Positions 59,746 to 64,000 of a DNA stretch of 64,000 nucleotides are shown here, one piece after another (within the stretch, counting starts at the first letter, position 1; every line of letters starts with the position of its first letter). The notes under the pieces were generated by a model. It had not been told where the DNA came from. It saw only the letters and a list, made by a program, of their open reading frames with translations, and did not search any database. Source of the DNA: Apiospora phragmitis (taxonomy: Eukaryota > Ascomycota > Sordariomycetes > Amphisphaeriales > Apiosporaceae); the NCBI GenBank assembly GCA_038363925.1, contig JAQQWL010000005.1, positions 2,790,001-2,854,000 on the forward strand. Reading direction: 5' to 3'. The translations under genes were made by a program, and so were the position numbers.

Positions 59746-60729
59746 CTATGTATCCTCCTCGGGGTTGCGCGCATGACGACCCATGTACACGTCGTGTTCG
59801 AGCTCATACTCAAGGAGCTCCCGCTGGTACTCATCGTCATAGTCGTCCGTGTCGGGCTCATCAGCCTCCTCAGCTTGCTCAGAATCATCGTCTGACTCAT
59901 CGCATTCCTCGATGGCCTCGTGAATCTCATTGGACATGAAGAAGGGGTTCGCGGAGCCATCCTCTCGCAACCAGTTCTCTCGGATGCCCCGGTCCTGGCG
60001 GGCCTGCGAGGTCTCGTGGGTTCCATTCTGGCGCTGCAAGATGTGATTTAAGGCTCTGTCATTTCTCTCCTTCACCACGACCGTTCTGTCTGTACCGTCG
60101 CCATTGTACTCGGCACAGGTGAGCTCGAAGGGAAAGTAGAGCTTCGTGGCACCGAAGATCTCCTCTCGTCTCGTTTTGATGCGATCGACCTCCTGGAGGT
60201 CTTGCTCGCTCGCCGGAAGATCCAGATAGTCGGCGCCGTAGCGCTGGTCGTATTCTCTGTAAAAGGCCTGCTTGTAGCTGTCGGGGTACTTGACCAGGTC
60301 GGAGCGGGGTGCGTGGGCCGATCCAGGCTGGTACTCGAGGAAGAGGGCGCGAGCCATGTGAGCGCGGTAGGTGAACTTCCAGAAGAGCTCAGGGCTGATG
60401 GGATCGGCCCAGGCGAAGGCCTTCATCATCTCGGCGAAGAAGGGGACGGGGTCGAGGGTGGCGCATTGCTTGACATTGTATGAGGCGCGCTCATAAATCA
60501 TGCCGAAGGCTTCGGCGATGCAGGACTTCTTCAAGCTGGGGAGACGGAGGCCGCCGCCGATGCGGGCGGCGAGACGGAGGCTCTTGTAGAGCTTTACCAT
60601 GTGCTTGTTATGCAGGAGGACGCGGAAGGTGTACACATTGCGCTTGAGATCCCATTCGGGTGCGTTCTCCCAGAACATGCCACTGATGAAGTCATGATAG
60701 AGCAAGCTGGCAAGCTGTGTCTTCGGCAT
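59746..60729 (-). CDS. Unrecognised soluble protein with acidic C-terminus
   Basis: Single exon, 327 residues, read from ATG 60729 (CCGCCATGCCG); the frame extends further upstream without another ATG. The N-terminal two thirds are mixed helical sequence (QLASLLYHDFISGMFWENAP, RIGGGLRLPSLKKSCIAEAF, WKFTYRAHMARALFLEYQPG) with a Lys/Arg-Tyr-rich middle. The last 60 residues are strongly acidic (EECDESDDDSEQAEEADEPD). No signal peptide, membrane span or catalytic motif was recognised. Codon use is GC-rich and regular, so it is probably a real gene of a fungus-specific family. Confidence 0.7.
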   Translation of the reverse strand: MPKTQLASLLYHDFISGMFWENAPEWDLKRNVYTFRVLLHNKHMVKLYKSLRLAARIGGGLRLPSLKKSCIAEAFGMIYERASYNVKQCATLDPVPFFAEMMKAFAWADPISPELFWKFTYRAHMARALFLEYQPGSAHAPRSDLVKYPDSYKQAFYREYDQRYGADYLDLPASEQDLQEVDRIKTRREEIFGATKLYFPFELTCAEYNGDGTDRTVVVKERNDRALNHILQRQNGTHETSQARQDRGIRENWLREDGSANPFFMSNEIHEAIEECDESDDDSEQAEEADEPDTDDYDDEYQRELLEYELEHDVYMGRHARNPEEDT

Positions 60730-62412
60730 GGCGGGCGAGGTTGTGGATGTTCGTGGACTGAGAACGGTAATTGAACTCGACAAGACGTTGGTGGGAAAGA
60801 AAATGATGTTTTGGGGATTGGATTACTAACTAAGTTCAGCCTTGAAACTTTTCATAAGAGGTTCTCAAGTGAATATTGAGTGACGGTGCTTAAGCCAGGT
60901 GAATGTTCGGTGAGGGTGCCACTATTATGCAACGCTTAGTACTCGTTGTGTACCCAACACGATGCATTCAATTATAGGACAGACTTCTAAGGAATACATT
61001 ATTGACTGGAATAGCAGTGTTGTGAGAAGGATTAATTAATAATCCAAACGCCATACACTATACACCCTAAGCTGGGGACCGCGGTGCCGATACACTATTA
61101 TAATATGCCCCTTGAGACTGTTACGAGAGATGTATCGATTTCTCGACTTTGTTTCACTATGAGATGGATCTGGTGCCTTGCCTTCTGCTCACCGAGGTAA
61201 GAACGGTCGTAACTAAGCACACCGTCCTTATAGACCGTATTGAATTATCGTTAAAGCGAGAGGTAAGTTGCTCTTTTCTGCGAGTAGGGACTTTTATTGC
61301 CACTTTGGACTTGGGAACTACTGGATGATATCTGAGAAGGCTCTGAGCGATAACGATGATTCATTTAATAATGCGAGCGCTATTACGAGGAGGCACTTAC
61401 TTAGTGGTTGCTAAGGTGGTAAGCCAGGTCACCACATTTAGTTATAATAAGCCACGCAAATTGAGGGTGTCTTTTCTCCCTACCTAAACTGAGCAACGAG
61501 AATTATATTACCTACGAGAAATATCTGTATGGTGTGACTGCTACATACATATGAAATCATACTCTCATAGGTAGGATGTACGCCGGGTAGTAATGCGACA
61601 GTGGCAAGTAAGGACCAAAACAATATTGCTTGCTTGGTGGTCAATTGGATCAACAGTCTTATTATGGGCATTCTCGATCTACGAGATCAAATATCTACCG
61701 TTTTGTGTACATCAATCATTACACTGGGTGCGGCCCGTGGCAGCAAGCTACCAAATATCTCTCGTGAACGCCGACCAGTCCAATCTAGCAGTAAGGTGGA
61801 CCAGTAATGGCGCTGACCAAGCCGAAGAGGTATGCCCCAAAGACTGCTGGACTCGAACCAGCTGCCCTTCGGCTTATTTTATTCACCAGTTGAACAAATT
61901 GATTCCGCACCCTTGACCGTTAAGCCAAGCGACCACCGGGCCTGTATTGGAAATTTCAGCAATTGGGAATGATAAGGTCACCTGAAATGAACTGTATGGG
62001 TCACAATGGGCCTACGCATATCGTAGGTGCATTGTTGTCGTCACTGCGGCTGGTTCAACTATTCAGTCATGTCCACCGCAACTCCAACGCTCTATCATTA
62101 CAAGCAGTCTAGAACGATATGCAATGTTGCTTTTAGGTTTCCACACGTATAATAACGAGTGGCCAAATGATGTCGTCGTCTCAAGAAGATTTGTATGGGT
62201 GGTCTGCAGATTGGTGGATGGAGCATCCCAATCCCACCCTCACTAGAGAAAACCCGAACGCAGATTGCAGTCGGTAAGAACTAAATGAAGTGGGTTGGAC
62301 GCTGTTGGGCGAGGGGTGGTTCGAGACCTTAGAGGATTACTCTACCCAACTCTCCTCTTTCTCTTTCTCCCCTGAAAGAGGAAAGAGGGTGAGCCGCCCA
62401 GCCCTAAACAAA
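60730..62412. other. A/T-rich intergenic region
   Basis: About 1.7 kb of A/T-rich DNA (for example around 61035 and 61490) with no long coding frame on either strand. A tRNA B-box-like GGTTCGAGTCC occurs on the minus strand near 61853 but lacks a full cloverleaf. Composition suggests unselected or RIP-affected DNA. Confidence 0.5.
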
Positions 62413-63441
62413 TCATCCCAAGTCTGAGTCCGAGTCATCCAAATCTTGCAAAGGCATAGGAACGAGGTCGTGATTTTCCGGGTGCCTCAACATACACCCT
62501 ATATCTCTCTCAGTTGATTCCAGAGGAGAGAGTGGACGAGGACCATGGGAATGCCACTGCAGAAAGTAGTCGACCGTCACCCCGAAGGCGACCAATGTGT
62601 CCCTGATGCTGCTCTGCGCATCAAACAAGAAAAGGCTTTCGCCGGGAGTGGGCAAGGGAATGTAGCTGTACCTCTTCATCATGTCATCCACCTCGCAGCC
62701 CACGTACCGGAGGCGGGGGAACTGACCAGAACGGTATGCAAACTCTCGTAGAGCGGTGCAGGCGCTGAGTATCCGTTGCAGTTCGCCCTCCTAAAGCCAG
62801 CCGCTTGTAAGGTGAAGGCATCGTAGATGCGAAAGGGGAAGCCGCTGCTCTGGTTGCCCAAAGATCCTGTTGGAGATGCTAGAACCGTCAGCTTTCAACG
62901 TTCGCAAGCCTCTGGAAAGTTATCAATGATTCTTGCGATCAATTTGACCAAGCTGCGTGGCTGCCTCACCCGCTTCCCATTGGGTCTATCCATACATCGA
63001 TGCTCGTAAGAGGCAACCTCTTGACCTGCTGGAGGAAAGAGGGTTCATATTCGACAAAGTCGACGACACATTCGCCGATGCTGTCTGTGGATGTAATATT
63101 TGCAGCCGTTCATGTAGAAGTGGTGCAAAACAGACTGCGCCGGTACTCGCAAGGCCTGGGAAACAAGACACAGGGACGATAGACTTCCCTTGTCTTTCTG
63201 GTATTGATCCACGGCTGCTTCGTGATTTTCACAGTGACACCTAAGTGAGATTACGAGCCTTGTTACCTAGGCGTATTGTGTTGTCGTCACTCCCGATTTC
63301 GCTAGAGATGTGATCAGAGTAGATGTCACGCAGCACTCCCGTAGTCGCCAGGTGGCAATACCCGCAGAATTGGCCAATAACGAGATACAAGAATTCGATG
63401 GGCAGCTGGTCGAGATAGATCCTCGCGCGGTTGTCGGCCAT
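62413..63441 (-). pseudogene. Broken F-box-type gene
   Basis: The minus strand from 63441 opens with an F-box-like segment (LDQLPIEFLYLVIGQFCGYC). The same protein continues in other frames: CHCENHEAAVDQYQKDKG then SLSSLCLVSQALRVPAQSVL (about 63060-63240), then DSIGECVVDFVEYEPSFLQQ (about 63000-63060), and near 62750 ILSACTALREFAYRSGQFP running into YVGCEVDDMMKRYSYIPLP and an end at 62413. This is the usual order of a fungal F-box protein (F-box, zinc-like Cys/His stretch, helical repeats). At least three frame changes are needed. Unlike other broken genes here, they are not at homopolymers (for example GGCTCGTAATC near 63257), so true decay is likely. The former role would be SCF substrate recognition. 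Confidence 0.5.
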
Positions 63442-63828
63442 GGCTGTTGGTAGGGTGTTACTTATCCAGTCTGCGACGGTAATATAATGAAACGTTTGTA
63501 AGTGGGCAATGGTTAAAAGGAAAGGGGATCAAGTTCTCTTAATACTATATTCACTCGGGCCGTTTAAATTACATGGCGCATAGTCGTTACCATGTTATCA
63601 TTGAGTTGGGAAGGCAACGGTGGAGTGGCCCCCGTATTTCTCCTGGTCCGGAAGTGCGGAGCAATTAGGCACACCATATAACGGCCACAAGGAACATAGC
63701 GTCACAGTTACGCTTATGTTAGCGATGATATTTACAGTGTTGTCATTCCAAGATAATCCTATGTATTCTCTCTACTAGCACCCCATTAAGGTTCATCGAT
63801 CCTACATGGTCACCACATCTACTCTACT
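63442..63828. other. Short intergenic gap
   Basis: Promoter side of the broken F-box gene and 3' flank of the next minus-strand gene; A/T-rich and without other features. Confidence 0.45.
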
Positions 63829-64000
63829 CTACAAGGCCTTCCAAGTAGCCAGGTGGTCCATAAACGTTATATGAAGGTCATTGACATTCTCAAAAGACGT
63901 TTTCAACTCACCCGCCATCGTCATGACCACTTTGAGCTGATCCCGTGAGTGGACTGTAGAGTTGTCAGCAGCAAACTGGTAGAGACCGTATATCTCCAGT
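63829..64000 (-). CDS. C-terminal fragment of a gene running off the window
   Basis: The last 172 bases read on the minus strand as an uninterrupted frame ending in TAG at 63829-63831. It includes YGLYQFAADNSTVHSRDQLK, MTMAGELKTSFENVNDLHI and FMDHLATWKAL. The composition is that of an amphipathic helical soluble protein. The start lies beyond the window. No family recognised from this piece. Confidence 0.45.
   Translation of the reverse strand, partial: LEIYGLYQFAADNSTVHSRDQLKVVMTMAGELKTSFENVNDLHITFMDHLATWKAL

Noticed and set aside
61800..61870. tRNA-like T-arm on the minus strand (GCTGG-TTCGAGT-CCAGC)
   Set aside because: No matching acceptor, D or anticodon arm was found within 100 bases; an isolated B-box is not a tRNA gene.

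Overview
The window is nuclear DNA of a filamentous ascomycete (Pezizomycotina), most likely a Sordariomycete. The evidence is short introns (about 50-120 nt) with GTAAGT/GTATGT-type donors, A/T-rich intergenic DNA with frequent TACCTACCT- and TACGGAGTA-like motifs, and typical families: a Clr5-domain protein, a tachykinin/fungal-trans_2-type regulator, cellobiose dehydrogenase (CDH), an ergosteryl-glucosidase/endoglycoceramidase-type GH5, a PAP2 membrane protein and a ZNFX1/Hrr1-type helicase. Genes are single, on both strands, and separated by 0.2-3 kb.

Layout. 2.9-4.5 kb: FAD monooxygenase (+). 5.9-6.4 kb: small mitochondrial-type protein (+). 6.7-9.0 kb: E2-like/F-box/RGG fusion protein (+). 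9.9-12.3 kb: CDH (-). 14.4-16.1 kb: fungal regulator (+). 16.4-17.6 kb: extended SDR reductase (+). 17.9-20.4 kb: divergent protein kinase (+). 22.7-24.4 kb: decayed Clr5 gene (+). 25.5 kb: small membrane protein (+). 26.9 kb: small hydrophilic protein (+). 27.2-29.9 kb: gene-poor, with one GC-rich hairpin. 29.9-33.6 kb: SF1 helicase with NFX1-type fingers (+). 35.0-37.3 kb: GH5 (+). 40.2-41.6 kb: PAP2 protein (+). 42.6 and 43.7 kb: small hydrophilic and coiled-coil proteins (+). 45.2-47.2 kb: ten-exon MFS transporter (+). 49.1-50.4 kb: secreted proline-rich GPI-type protein (+). 51.0-52.4 kb: BTB protein (-). 53.7-59.0 kb: divergent choline oxidase (-) / betaine aldehyde dehydrogenase (+) pair. 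59.7-60.7 kb: conserved-looking unknown (-). 62.4-63.4 kb: broken F-box gene (-). 63.8-64.0 kb: end of another minus-strand gene.

The clearest functional unit is the divergent oxidase/dehydrogenase pair. Together the two enzymes would convert choline to glycine betaine, and both end in peroxisomal PTS1 signals (ARL and SKL). The most unusual architecture is the fusion of a ubiquitin-conjugating (E2) fold, an F-box and an RGG-rich tail.

A warning for any user: about ten otherwise well-conserved genes are interrupted by single-base frame breaks, mostly at short homopolymers, while other genes (FAD monooxygenase, SDR, MFS, BTB, aldehyde dehydrogenase) are clean. This looks more like homopolymer-length error in the sequence than mass pseudogenisation. 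In contrast, the Clr5 gene has in-frame TAG codons and the 62-63 kb F-box gene has non-homopolymer breaks, so those two look truly decayed.
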